64,000 nucleotides of DNA from Apiotrichum sp. Y4204. Its lineage: Eukaryota; Basidiomycota; Tremellomycetes; Trichosporonales; Trichosporonaceae. This document shows, piece by piece, positions 11,422-24,200 of this stretch; within the stretch, counting starts at the first letter, position 1, and each line of letters begins with the position of its first letter. The stretch lies in the NCBI GenBank assembly GCA_025531455.1, contig JAMYHL010000017.1, forward strand, positions 124,001-188,000. Reading direction: 5' to 3'. Both the position numbers and the translations under genes were made by a program. Below the pieces are notes generated by a model. That model saw only the letters and a program-made list of their open reading frames with translations, was not told where the DNA came from and made no database searches.

Positions 11422-12907
11422 CTAGATCTTGTACACGAGACGCTTGCCGCTGACCGTGTTCTCGCGCATCTCCTTGAATCCCTGGGGGATGTCCTCGAGA
11501 CCCTCGCGCAGCGAGATGGGCGGCGCGCGGAACCCAAAGTCGGTAATGTACGTCGGCGTCTTGGCGCAGATCTCCTCGAAGAACTTCCTGTCCTCGGGAA
11601 TGGCGGGAAGCTTCATGTCGGGGCCGTTACGGGGACCAAAGTTGAAGGCCTGGGGTTAGTTGAGTTTCTTGCTTTGTTGGCTTTGCGGCTTTGCGCCTGG
11701 CGCTCACCTTTCCGTAGAGAGTGTACAGCAGGGTGCCAACAATCTTGACGTCGGGGCGCATCTTGGCAGCCTCCTTGTCCTCCTCGAGGATAATGTTGAG
11801 CTGGTGGCCCGGCTTGTCGTTGAAGCACTGGATCGCAATCTTCTGCGACTCGGCCTCGGACACGCAGTCAAAGGCAACCTCGACGCCGCCATCCGACACT
11901 GAGCGGACATTCGAGACGCACTCGGCCGCGTTGTGGTAGTCGAACACCTCGTCCGCACCGTAGCTCTTCACCACCTCAAAGTTGCGCGGGGAGCACGCGG
12001 CGACCACCTTGTAGCCCAGCAGCTTGGCCAGCTGGATCGAGAAGAAGCCGACCGCGGTGGAACCGCCGTAGATGAGCGCCTGGGGTTAGTACGAGTCCAA
12101 GAGGGGAGGTTGGGGATGTTGAGTGCAATCGCGCGGCTCGACCTGCATGTAGCAGAACCAGCGAACCAGCTGCCCATGCCATCACAGCCCAGACTCACCC
12201 ATCCCTTGTTCTTCTGCGGGGGCCATCCGTGCTTCTGGCTGTGCACCAGCGCGTGGAACGCCGTAAAGTACGGCACGCCAAACGTCGCGGCCTCCTCGGG
12301 CTTCATCTTGTCGGGGACGACAAAGGTGCACTCGGCGGGGACCTTGAGGTACTGCGCAAACGAGCCGCGGTCCTCGAACAGGCCGCCGTGGACCCAGCCG
12401 GCGACACGCTGGCCGACCTTTACGTGCTCGCGTTCCTTGGATGCCGCCGACTCGACGACAATACCCGTGTAGTCGCAGCCGATAATCGCGCCCGGACGGG
12501 CGCGCGTGTCGACGTGCTTCCAGTCGGTGGGGTTCTAGGTGGGATATGTACAGGAGAGAGAGTGGAGATGTCATGGCAGAGGGAACGAGTCAGCACGGGT
12601 TCGGGATTTATAGCCAGTTTGAGGTGGGAAGGTAGCATCCCGACACATGGCAGCACTCACGAGAGCGACATAGTCGACCTTGACCATCACCTCGCCCTCC
12701 TCGAGGGGCGGTACAGGGTGATCGCGGACGCCGACTTGGTTTTCCTGGGTGTGAGCAATCTGTCTAAAAGTCCCCAAGGAGGCACGCGCGGCGGGCGCCA
12801 TGGACGCCAGCCGGATGAGTGACTACCCTGGTGTGTGTGGCGCAGGCGCGGGGCGGACTCACATTGTCGATCTGGACGAGGGCCTTCATCTGAGTTGGGA
12901 GCGACAT
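11422..12907 (-). CDS. Medium-chain reductase (zinc-less ADH/enoyl reductase type)
   Basis: Five exons (12907-12863, 12759-12661, 12534-12199, 12079-11708, 11649-11422) give 359 residues. The GroES-like half has VMVKVDYVALNPTDWK and IGCDYTGIVV. The nucleotide-binding half has the Rossmann motif YGGSTAVGFFSIQLAKLLGYKVVA and ADEVFDYH. The Cys/His ligands of zinc alcohol dehydrogenases are not present, so it belongs with the fungal zinc-less trans-enoyl-reductase/quinone-reductase-like group using NAD(P)H. The substrate cannot be read from sequence, and no biosynthetic cluster surrounds it. Exon 2 needs the acceptor just before IAHTQENQ. A good TATATAA box lies 55-61 bases upstream of the start, suggesting regulated expression. 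Confidence 0.88.
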
Positions 12908-12961
12908 GGTGAGTGTATTTTCTGGGGGAGTTGGATGGGACTCGTGAGAACAGCCTGCAGC

Positions 12962-12968
12962 TTATATA
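12962..12968 (-). promoter_or_regulatory. TATA box of reductase gene
   Basis: TATATAA on the minus strand, 55-61 bases before the ATG at 12907. Confidence 0.6.
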
Positions 12969-14350
12969 GCGTTGGGAGCTAATTGTGCTTGTCTCCGTCT
13001 TGGCAACCGCGCCGAGGCTGGTAGCTCCCCCAACTTCTGAACTCCAGCTCCACAACCAGGTCGCGGTACGTACAGCTGCAATGGCCTCGCAGTCCGGCTT
13101 ACCAAAGCACAATGCACTGTGTCGGACCACTCCTGCGTATGATCTCATGCGCGATCATGATGCGTTCATGTAAGGGACCGAGCCACGTCCGTCATACTGA
13201 GCGGGGCCAGCGGGGGATGTGGACGCAACGTTCCGCAGCCTCAGTGTGAGAGCTACCACCGGTTGCGAGTAGCCTGTACGTCCACCCTCGCCGAGGGCCG
13301 ACGGGCTGCAAGACAAGCCGGTGGACCGGATGCAGCCATCCGATGCAGCCTCCCGACGCAGCCACCCGATTCGCAGGAACTCTCGACCCCAGTCGGAGGA
13401 CAACTATTCTGGCACTTGGTGGACTGCTTTTCTCCCCTCACAGCCTGAAGTTCCGCTGACCAATGCACCGTGCGCTGTTCCGAAGATAAGCTGAGAGCTG
13501 GATAAGCTGAGAGCTGTTGGGGGTGTTAGCGAGAGGAGCGAGGTGATAGCGAGGTAGTGCGATTACGAGCTGGAGAGAGAGCACTACGTCATCCATCGCG
13601 AATAGGGTTCCGATGGATTGTTGCTCCACTACCATGTCATGTACACCCAACTACCTGCTATGGCCCAACTCTGAGATGCACCCAGCGACGCGCTGTCCCC
13701 AGCCAGAGATAGTCTTCCCGAGTCGGAGATGCTGTCCTCTTTTTATCAAAAGTAATGCAAACTGTCATTTTTTGCGTTGTGTTTTGCTGTACAATGCTAC
13801 GGCTAACAGTAGATAAAGACGCCGAGGCCGATGTCCGATATGGGGGTCGATCTTTGTCCCCGCGGAGATACGGATCTACAAGTACAGTCGATCAGTCTCT
13901 GATCCAATCATCCTCAGTGTCCCAAACCTCCAAATCTCGCCGACCTCGCCGACCTCGTTGATCTCTTGATCTTTGCGTTCCGATACTGACATACTGACAA
14001 AGTTGCTGATAAAGATGCAAGGATGTGCACAAGTTTTGCGTGTCGACAGACAACAGAGTGGGAATCCGAGTTTGTAGACGGGGTATACGGGTACGCGCAG
14101 TCTTTAGCCTGTCGTGGTATCTTCCGTATGTCCTGGGGGGTTGTGACTCACTCTCACGACCAGCTGACTCCGTATGCCGCGATGCCGACCCATCACCGCC
14201 ACCCACCTGTCCCCATCCACCTCCACAGGACATCCCCCGTCCTCTCCATCACCAACAGCATACAGCATCCACCCCATAACCGCCCCGTCACAGCACGCAG
14301 AGAAGACCCTGTACCCTGTACAGTAAGCGACACGCGCAGCAGATCACACC
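12969..14350. other. Long divergent intergenic region
   Basis: Upstream DNA of the reductase and of the sugar-transporter-like gene. It contains a perfect 16-base tandem pair and a run of GATGCAGCC-like words near 13328-13375. No gene could be supported. Confidence 0.55.
13485..13516. repeat. 16-bp perfect tandem duplication
   Basis: The unit GATAAGCTGAGAGCTG occurs twice head to tail (13485-13500 and 13501-13516) in the intergenic DNA. Confidence 0.9.
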
Positions 14351-16138
14351 ATGCCGTCCAAGCGGGTCATCAAGGCCATTGTCTGGGCGTGCTTGTGAGT
14401 GGGCAGAGTGTGGCCGCGTACTGTACTTACGCGTCCAGATCGTCTTGGTATTGTGCGTCTTGTGTTTGATGGGTGTGCAGTGCGCGCATGGAGTGTTTCG
14501 GCCGGTTGAATAGTGATGACATGTCACTGCCCATTGACACAGTGGAGAAGCTGGATGGTCCACCCGAGCTCTGCAGAAAGCGGTTTCCAGCTCGTGCCAA
14601 ACACCTTCTCCCTCGATCCCTCGCTCGACTGACGTCAGATGGATACCACATCACCGAGCTCAACTACACCGTCAAGGGCCTGACATGCTACGCGACGCCC
14701 GAGGACGGCAACCGGCTGTTGCCGCCGTGCATTGGCCTCGACAAGACGCGCTACAGCATCGTCACGGCGCTGCTCACGGCCGGCGGTCTCGCAGGAAGCC
14801 TGTTTAGCGACCGCCTCGTCCGTGCCGAGGGCGTGTCGGGTGGGATCGCGTGGACCGGATGGCTTAATCTCGCCGCTGCGGCGCTCATGGCTGCCGCGCC
14901 GCACTGGATCGTCATGGCTCTCGGCCGGTGAGTGTCAAGGATGGACTGCTGGTGTTCAATAATTGCTGACGGCAGCGTCGTCGCCGGCATCGTGAGCGGA
15001 CTTGCAGTGTGCCTTGTCCCGCCTTACCTTGCGGCACTTGCACGCGCGACCCCCGAGCTCGCCAACAAGACGGGTCAGATTGGCACGCTGCACCAGTTTG
15101 CGCTGGTTCTCGGCATCTGCTCGTCGCAGCTTGTCGGTCTCGCCCTCACGGGTCCAGTGAGTACAGAGCAGCATCCAGTCATCTGCTGACTCCCAGGAGG
15201 GCGACAAGCCTGGTAAATGGCGCTGGGTGTGCGCCTTCTCCGGTCTCGTTTCCATTCTCCAGATAATGACTGTGGAAGAGTTGCCCGCTCGCCATGAGCC
15301 TGTTGCCACCGACGAGGAGAACCAGAACCCCGATGAGGAGCGGGAACCCACTGGCGCGCTGACCCCAAGCTTGGAAGAATGTGGGTGGCGGACAAGGACA
15401 CACACTGATTGCAGCAGCAGCCGCGCCGCTCCTCCGCCCCAAGGTGGCCAACGACCAGCTCACTATCCGCGGTCTCCTGTCTACCCCGGCGCTCCGCGGC
15501 CCCGCCATCCTCGTCACTGCCATTCTGTGTTTCCAGCAACTTTCGGGCGTGAACGCTGTTCTCTACTACTCGACGGATGTCCTCAAGCCCCTCTTCCCCC
15601 AGGCGGGCGGCGCGGGTGTTCTCAGCGTTGGCATCACGATCGTCAACGCCCTCATGACAGTGCCCGCCATCTATCTCGTGGACAGGCTCGGCCGCCGCTC
15701 CCTCCTTCTCATGTCCACCGCCGGTATGGGCACCATGGCCATCCTTCTCGCGTACGGCCTGAACCTCCACATTGGGAACCTGAGTGGATTCGCCATTGTC
15801 GGCTTTATTGTGAGCTGGATGGAAAGAAACGGAAAGTGTTTCCCAGCTGACATCAGGCAACATTTGCCGTTGGCCTCGGTCCCGTGCCCTTCCTCCTCGT
15901 CTCGGACATGGTACCACCGCACGCGGTTCCCGCGCTGTCCTCGCTCGCCCTCTCCGCCTCGTGGGTCTCCAACTTTCTCATCGGCGCATTCTTCCTTCCG
16001 CTCCGGGACGCGCTCACCTACCCCGTCGACCCGCGCGACCCCGAGAGCCGCCGCGAGGGCGACGGCCGTGTCTTCTACGTCTTTGCGGCTATGCTCGCCC
16101 TCACGGCGATTGTCACCCTCCGCGGCGTGCCCAAGTGA
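14351..16138 (+). CDS. MFS transporter, sugar-transporter-like
   Basis: Secure exons are 14351-14394, 14639-14927, 14976-15156, 15197-15380, 15415-15809 and 15857-16138. To keep phase, a 17-base micro-exon at 14577-14593 is the simplest bridge between the first two, giving 463 residues. Alternatively 14483-14927 could be read through in frame, adding about 45 residues. Sugar-porter signs are GYHITELN in helix 1, the CFQQLSGVNAVLYYSTDV block in helix 7 and YLVDRLGRRSLLLMST in the 8-9 loop. The central loop is short and has no PESPRWL motif after helix 6, which is unusual. The layout recalls the Vps73-type branch of the GLUT/sugar family. The substrate is unknown. Confidence 0.82.
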
Positions 16139-18875
16139 ATGTATGACGATCAGATGGGTCTGTATGTAATCATCTGTGATAGGAGCCAGGACATTCGTGA
16201 TATGCAGTTGGGAATTTTGAATCGCACTTTGGAGCCGGGAGGCGCAGCTGCAGAGTCTGGAGCTGCTCTGTCATCTCTGCGATGCTGTTGATGCTATCCA
16301 AGTGAATGGCGGACGGTGACCGGACTGACTGGCCAGCTCGAGCTGTCGAGCTGTCGACCGATACGATGGGGTGGAGTTACTGACTCTTACTCTACTCGGA
16401 TACAGCTGTGGAATGAAAATCTAAACTGAAATCTCCACTAAGAATAGACCAGCACCGAAACCCCTACCCGGAGAATTTTGTGCACTCACAACGACGATGC
16501 AGAGCACGTTTCTTGACCATCGAGCGGCGCGCACCATCTACCGCCGGGAACGGAAGTCTCGAGTCTACACGTCGCGCCGTGCACAGCATAACGTGGTCTG
16601 TGACAAGGAATTACCGCCACGAGCGACCGCTGTGCGAGTGCGAGCAAGCAAGAGCGGCTGTCGCGGCGACATCGCGAAGATAAAGCTAAAAAGCGAAGAG
16701 GGAGATACTCATACTAGTCTGTAGTGTCTACATGGGTGGATTGACATTCCGCAATGGACAAGTCAGGTCTGGGCCCTCCATCATGAAACGACCAAGATGA
16801 AGATGAAGATTTTCCTTCTCCCTCTCTGCCAGCAAGGCCAGGAGCAGCGTCCATACGTCCCACAGTCTATCTCGCACGTGTGTCGAGAGTCGCGGGCCGT
16901 AATCGGTATCGCGGTTCGCTAGTCCCGGAAGATAACACGATCTAAGGGCGCAAGGGATGGTTGTTGCGGCATGGGACCGAGTGGGAATCGGAGCGGGAAT
17001 GGACTGGAAGGAAGTGTCTCTGCCGGAGCCTTGGGTTCGAAGACCACACGCGCGCAGCTTGGAGTGGAGCTTGAATGTGGAGCCTGGCGGCGTAGCAGAA
17101 CCAACCGGTACACCGACGCCGGCCTTGAAACTATCCATGTTCGCAGCACCTTTTCGCCCGTTCAGTCCGTGCTCTGTTCTTATCTCGCAATCTCGGAATA
17201 GAACGCCGGGGAACGATGTCCGCCGCCGCACGCACGCACGCACGTTCCATCGTGCACGTTTGCGATGCGCAGGTGCGCAGGTGCCTCGCTGCGGACGTGT
17301 GCGTCGGGGTCGGCGCGATGCAAGGCGGGACACGTAAGTGGACGGACGGGTCTCAACTCGTGGTCAATGCCCGAACGCGACTGTACAGTACACCCCGACA
17401 CGCGACCATTTGCGTTTCGGACAAACGCCCGACATGTCTGCCAGTCCCGAAACGCGTCGAGTTCCGGTGGTCGTCGGTGCCGTCGCAGCCGGAACAGCTC
17501 ACGCGGGGCACAGCACGTCCACGGGCTGGGGATACGTGGGGAATAAAGGGTCAGAAATGTCAGAATGCTCATGTTGCATGTTGGTCGACTGGCGACAGAA
17601 CAAGGGCTATGTGGCTGTAGCTGCGCGCCGGGTGGCAGAGGACGAAAGATGGAAGATGGAAGAGTATCAGTGGCCACATGACACACGTTCTACTGCGCTA
17701 CACGACATGTCGATCAGGCCGTTCCTCGGGTACCTGTTAAGCTGTTAATGACGATGATGGGCGGCGTGTGTGCGTGCGCGAGTCGGGCGAGTCGCGCGCA
17801 AGCTCGCATTGTGTATCTTGCTCGTGTGCTCACAAAAGCCACAAAGGTAGGAACAGGCCGAGCAAGGGGTGCCGCGGCAATGATCTCTTTTGAATCCAGG
17901 GAATGAAGCAGTTAGTACCTGTTCCATGTGACTCCCCCTCTTTGGCTCCTAAGCCATCCTTAGCCCTCTTTAGCCCTCTCTCCGGCTCCTGTTCCTGCCC
18001 GCGTGAGCGCGCCACACGGGCCAAAGGGGGAGGACATCGGAGACAGCCCTGTTCTAAATGCGGCACTGGCTCCCCTCTTGGCCGCCTGCGCTCAACCATT
18101 CCGCCTCCATCTACTTTTATTTTCTGTTCGTCCCGCGTGGAGTGCCGCATTCGCGCGCGCCCATCTCCTTTGGGCCGTACCCGGCTTTTTGCGCACACGG
18201 TGCGGTATCACGGTGCCACGGTGCCCCCCTCTCGGTACGGAGCTGCCCACTGGGGCCTGTCACGATCGGTGCCCGCCCTGCGGGGACCAGGGCAGTGTCC
18301 AACGCGAACCATCTGGTCAAGCTCCTCATCCTCGTCCGCCTTGGGGGTGGAGAGGGGAACAGATTCCGCACCGTCTTTGATGGTGGTCCATAAAACTGAT
18401 CATTCAGCTCTCTGTCCGCCGTGTGCTCCCCGTGCATGGTCGAGCAACGATGTCTAGGCTACATAGACTACCTAAGCGAAGCGGCACCGAAAGAGAGAGA
18501 AAGAAGAAAACAACAGCCGAGTCCACAGATCTCAGTGTGTGCTCGTTAGCTTAGCGCATTCGGTGCCTGAAGAGGGAGGGGAACATGGCTGTCTTTCATA
18601 CGCCCACGCACACGAGCACGAGCACGAGCATGAGCACGCGCCCAACGGTTCCGAGAGCCCAGGAGGCCAGGACCGGTCGGAGCGGGCAGCCCCTCCCGCG
18701 CTTTGTCACTGGCTGTTGCTGCCCGATAGCGAGTGATTGCCGGCTTGTGTCTGGTCACTAGCTCTGCGGGCATGATGACAGCAGCAGGCCCGGGAGCAAG
18801 GTCGCCGCAGAGCCGCAGAGGAGCGCCGCGCTTTCAGTCCCATGACTCTCCAACTGCCTTGCCTACTTCCCTACG
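16139..18875. other. Long intergenic region
   Basis: About 2.7 kb between the two transporter genes. Frames here are short and unlike proteins. The part nearest the Git1-like gene is rich in pyrimidine runs and has a CACGAG repeat. I take it as 3' flank plus an extended promoter. Confidence 0.5.
18610..18640. repeat. CACGAG hexamer repeat
   Basis: Four to five imperfect copies of CACGAG/CATGAG in the promoter region of the Git1-like gene. Confidence 0.8.
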
Positions 18876-18883
18876 TATTTATA
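18876..18883 (+). promoter_or_regulatory. TATA-like box of Git1-like gene
   Basis: TATTTATA, 104-111 bases before the ATG at 18987. Confidence 0.45.
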
Positions 18884-18986
18884 CACGGACACATCGTTCT
18901 GATCTCCTTGCTCCCCGCGAGAACCCCCGAGAGCTGCGCAACCACCGACGACCAGCGAGCGACCACCACTCACTATACCAGTCACC

Positions 18987-21218
18987 ATGCCTCTCTTCGG
19001 CAAACGCAACCGCGCCGCGGACGCCGCTGTGTCCGACACGGTGGACTCTCGCGATGTCGAGACCCAGCGGCCCAAGCGCAAGCTCGGCAACATTGGAACG
19101 TGAGTGTTTCTCTCTGCTTTGTGGTCCAGGCTGTGCTGACGGGCAGTATCTTCGCCGCCGTGAGTATAGATAGATAAGGGATATCGCCGAGGAGATGGTA
19201 CCCGAGAAATAATGCCTCACGGCCATCACTCGTGCCAAGAGCGCAGAAAGTGTGGCGGACACACGGGGGTATCCACTGCGTGATTATTCCACACGGCGTC
19301 GGGCGTCCCAACCTCATAGTACCAGCACATACTGACCATCAGGGCTCGGCCATGTTCTGCGATGGCTACTCGAACGCGGCCATCAGTCCCGTCAAGACTA
19401 TCCTCGCCAAGCTGTACCCGGACACGCTCGACAAGAAGAAGAACCACAACGCCGAGCTCATCGCCTCCATGGCGTTCATGGGCATGGTCATCGGCATGAT
19501 CCGTGAGTACCGGCAGTGGGCGTGGGCGGCACAACGCGTCAAACTCTCTAACTCTCCGCAGTGTTCGGCTATGTCTCTGATAAGATTGGCCGCAAGATCG
19601 GCATGTACATCTGCACGACCATCATCTTTGTCTTCTCGTAGGTGCGACAACCAACGCCACCGCTCACACCCGCAGGATCCTCTCGGCCACGTCCGGCGCC
19701 GGCGCGTCCCCGCAGGTCCAGGTCAACTGCCTCATCGCCTTCCGTACCATCCTCGGTGTCGGTATCGGTGGAGAGTACCGTGAGTAGCGGACCGCAAGTG
19801 AAGAAATGTGAGAATGCAGTGCTGATTTCAGCGTCCGGTTCGGTCACTGCTGCTGAGGTACGTTCAGCGAATGGCTGTGGGGACTGTTACCGAGAGGCGG
19901 TCTTACCCCCTCACTTCCTCTTGGCCCCCGTCCGCGCGGTTGAGACACGGTCTCGTACATCACGTCTTGAGCTGCCACTGACTCCCAGGCGACTGAGAAC
20001 ACTGGCGTGAAGAAGAAGAGCCAGCAGCGTCTCTTCGTATGGGCGACCAACACCATGCTCGACTTTGCGTTCCCCATCGCCTGGTTCGTGGCGTGGGTGC
20101 TGCTCCAGATCTTTGGCGGTGAGTGGGGGACAAATGTGTCTGGCGCTGACATTCAGAGCACCACCTCCGCGCAGTCTGGCGTGGCACCCTCCTCCTCGGT
20201 GCCATCCCGCCTCTGATTCTCCTCGTCGCGCGTCTTTGGATGGTCGAGCCCGAGGTGTACCGCAAGAACAACATGCGCAAGGCGCCCATCCCCTACTGGC
20301 TCCTCATCAAGCGTTATTGGCTCCGCCTCCTCGGTCTTTCCATTGTCTGGTTCATCTACGACTGGATGTAGGTGCTGCCAAGTGGAGTCCAGAATGCCGC
20401 TGACCGCAGTGTCTACCCCTTTGGCATGTACGCCGACACGATTACCTCGCTCGCCGCCCCCAACGCCACTCTGTCCCAGTCGTTTGGCTGGGCCTGCCTG
20501 ATCAATGCCTTCTACGTCCCGGGAACCGTGAGTTGCCCACCGGAAACCTCCAACGTGATGCTCACACTCCAGATTGTCGGTTCGCTGATTGTCGACTACC
20601 TTGGCCCCAAGTACACGCTCATCTTTGGCTTCACCATGCAGGCCATCTTCGGCTTTGCCCTGTCTGGCGCCTACAACCATCTCGTCAAACACGTTGCCGG
20701 CTTTGCCGTCATGTACGGTATCTTCCTTGGATTCGGTGAGGTCGGCCCCGGCAACAACCTCGGCCTCCTGGCTTCCAAGGCCATTTCGCCGACATGTGCC
20801 CGTGGTCAGCTGTACGGTGTCGCCGCCGCCATCGGCAAGGGTGAGTCCCCGCGCATAAGTACGATTGCCCGCATCTGCTAACTCACACACAGTCGGCGCG
20901 TTCATCGGCAGCTACACGTTCCCGCAGATCATCGACTCGATGGCCAAGCGCTCAAAGTACCTCGAGAACACGGGTATTTTCTGGGTGGGCTCTGCGCTTG
21001 CCATCTTCGCGGCCCTCGTCGCGTTCCTCACCATCCCCAACATCGGCCCCGACTGGATGGTCGAGGAGGAAATCAAGTTCCGCGAGTACCTCCGGAGTCA
21101 CGGGTACGACACTGCGCAGATTGGCGACGACGATTCGATCGACGAGTTCAACTCACCCGAGAAGAAGGACGAGGGCCGCGTCGCCGAGCACCCTGTGCAT
21201 GACGACTTTCGTCAGTAA
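18987..21218 (+). CDS. GIT1: Git1-type glycerophosphodiester/phosphate MFS permease
   Basis: Eleven exons (18987-19099, 19147-19159, 19343-19502, 19562-19637, 19676-19779, 19832-19857, 19989-20118, 20175-20367, 20410-20527, 20573-20840, 20893-21218) give 508 residues with a dozen hydrophobic segments. Helix 1 reads GSAMFCDGYSNAAISPV, matching Git1. The 2-3 loop has GYVSDKIGRKIGM, and helix 4 has FRTILGVGIGGEYPSGSV, as in the phosphate:H+ symporter/Git1 branch of the MFS. Later blocks are FIYDWIVYPFGMYAD and GFGEVGPGNN. Git1 proteins import glycerophosphoinositol, glycerophosphocholine or phosphate and are often induced by phosphate limitation. The substrate here is not decided. Exons of 13 and 26 bases are unusual. 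The acidic C-terminal tail is cytosolic. Confidence 0.9.
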
Positions 21219-24200
21219 GCGAGCTGCTGGTTGGAGTGGGTTGGAACGTCTTCGTCACGTTTGAGAGTCGAGTTTCTTTAGTAATATTCTTGCTGATGCG
21301 TAATCTTCGTAATGTCCGCGGTGGGCGGCCGCTTGGGTTGAGCTTTGTGTCGGTGTATGCAACCGAGATCATCCAGATGAGCGATTGTCTAATTACTTTG
21401 CTAATGCTGATGTCTCCCACTGGAATCACACGCCTGTCGGTGGCGCTCAATCCCGATGGTTCTGGCCGGTGTTTAGTGAAACTCGTTCCACATGAACGGG
21501 TCCACACTACAATGCGTCCAAGAACAAGTCGCGACTGACCTTGACGGCGTTGCTGTCCCCGTCCTAGAGTGTGTCTAAGTGAAGCACTGAGCGGCTGTGT
21601 GCCCCCCTTGAAACCCGCCTTTGCCCGGCTGACAAACAACAATCACTTCACTCCAACCATTACCGGCGCGATTCTAGATCCCCAACTGAGCCGAAGCTTC
21701 TCCAAACATCTAGTCGATGAACACTCTTCCCCACAGGCTTAATGTATCTCACACAGAGGCTTAATACATGAGTCAAACACGGTCTCAGACACGCCAAAAC
21801 GGTGTTGATTCATGTATCACTCTGCCACTGCCACCGAGCTACCACCGATGGCACATCCACCCTTCGTGGAGAGCCTGCCGTTCATATGATCATATACTGT
21901 ACAGCTGTTCACGATGCAGCTCGTCGGTCTCAGAATCAGTAGATTCCCAACACCGGCCACCGGCCAGCCACGCTTCCCACGTCACACCAAACGCCTCATA
22001 TTAACATATCGTACATATCCTCACTTCAGTCTGTAGTCTGTTTCTTGTTTGTGGCACCACGCGACGCGCCACAGCCTCCAGGGCAGACCCACCAAAACTT
22101 GCAGAACCACGCATGCCGGCGTGGCGGGTAGATGGCAGCCATGGTGGGAACACTGGTGCGTGGGTACAGGGCGAGTGGGGTGTTCCGAGCAAGTGATTCC
22201 CAGAATTCCCAGAGTTCCCAGAGTTCCCAGTTCCCAGCTGGCGGTACGCCTCGGATCATCCTTATGGTCTAGGTGGAACAATCTCGGGAGTAGCGCAATG
22301 TGCCGTGGCGCTCCATTGAACCATGGAGAAGTGCACCGCCCCGGCCCTGCGGATTCGCAGCCACGATTTATCGTGATAAGAGTGTCTTTGCCGGGTGTCC
22401 CGGGCGCGCGCCGGGCCTGCGTATTCGCTGGGCGGGGTAGTGCTCTTGTTCAGAAAAGGCAGGAGTTGTGGTGGTTTTGATGGTTGTGGTGCTGATACGG
22501 CGCGGGCTCGCGCGTATGTCCTCGCCTCGCCATAAGCCCATAAGCCACACCGTCTACCGTGGACACGAGTTCAGCCGACCGGGAACCCGCCGACTCGACG
22601 CTACATGCTAGGCTGTTCTGGCCTGCTATCGGCACCCGGCTCCCCTTCTGCGGTACCAGGAAGTATGGCAATCTGTCGTCTGCCATGGCGGCAGATAGAT
22701 GAGTTGTCATCATGGCTCATCCTACCGAGGTCAACCCTCCTCCCCAGCATACTGCACGGCATGCTGGGATACTGCCCAATGTTAACATGGACCCCTAAGT
22801 ATGCTGTCAAGTCATCATCGATGTCCAGCCCCACTGGATTGGCATCATTAGTCCACCCTTGGAACAACTTCGCATCCGACTCGAGTAGTATCAGTGTTCA
22901 GTTAGTTGGCTATTACTGGAACACAATACCAATCGGCATCACAATCAGACCCGCAGCTGTCAGTATCACAGGCTGCCAGCCCCACAATCCTCCACCATCG
23001 ACACTCGCCACTACAGTTGCCACATACCGCACGCATGACGTCACCCCGTCTCCGATCGGACCAACCACCAAGCTCTACTCGCGAATCTGAATTCTCGAGC
23101 TTGATCGTGATCGCGTCGAGCCAGCGGCCCCATTATCGCCGCGGCCTGAGCCCCAAGAGCCCCGAGCCCGACCGCTCCGGGGCCCGCCCCACATTCCGCG
23201 GCGCGACCCCGCGCTGCGGCGCGTCGGCTTGCTCGGCTGTGTCGGCGCAGGGGAATTTGTGATGTGACGTCGTGGTGGGGTGGGTGAGGAACGGAGGAAC
23301 GGGGCAACGGGGAACGAGGGAACGCCAGGGGGGAGGGACGGCGTCACGGCGGTGGAAATGGGGCGTACTAGGTGCTGGCCGTCGCCGAGCAACGGCAACA
23401 ACCACTGGCGCGGCGCCAAGCCTCGGCGTATCCCAGTGTGCGAGCGGCGCGCAGAGTGCAGAGTGCGGCGTGTTCCGAGAAACTGTAGAATTACAGCTGT
23501 ACAGGAGGATTAATCCACGAGTATGGCGCTCCTCCACTCTCCACACATCCATCCCGCCACGCCACCCCGTTTCTGGTGTGCGCTTGGCGCGCTCGGCGCT
23601 GCAAAGTGTGCTGAAACGGCCAAAACTGTATTCGAGTTCACCTGAACTCTATCCTCCAAGGCCGGCGGCCGCGCTGCCGGCTGATTTTCCATGTGGCCCA
23701 CGCCAAGATGTCCAAGATAAATGATGTAGAGATTGTATCCAGTTCCCCGAAGAACCCACCGTGTGAGAGGCTCGTTGCACCATGTTCTTGCGCAGACCTT
23801 GCATACCGCTGGCCACGAGATCCATATCGAGCTCCACAAAGCACACGCTGCGACACAGTCATGCGGTGCATGTCCCCACCAGCCCGGGAATCTATTCTCG
23901 GCGACGGCGAAATAATAAACAAGCAACGGCGGCGCGCGAGGAATTGAACAACAACGGCCCAACTTGCATCTTGAACATGTGGACTCGTGTGGTGTGGGTG
24001 TGGCCCGAGCGAAATGTCGTCAGACCGACTGTCCAACTATGCAATTCTACTACTTTAGTAGGGGTCGCAGTCGCGCACGCGATAAAGTTTGGGAGCACTG
24101 CGCAGAGTGGGTTCGGCAATGGCACGGTGATCTTGGCAGTATGCGCGGACTGCAAAAGGCAACCCGGCACTGCCAACCCACATCGTGCAACTGGTGACTG

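Noticed and set aside
22605..23090. 161-codon frame on the plus strand
   Set aside because: No motif, mixed composition and an equally open frame on the other strand; no splice-supported extension.
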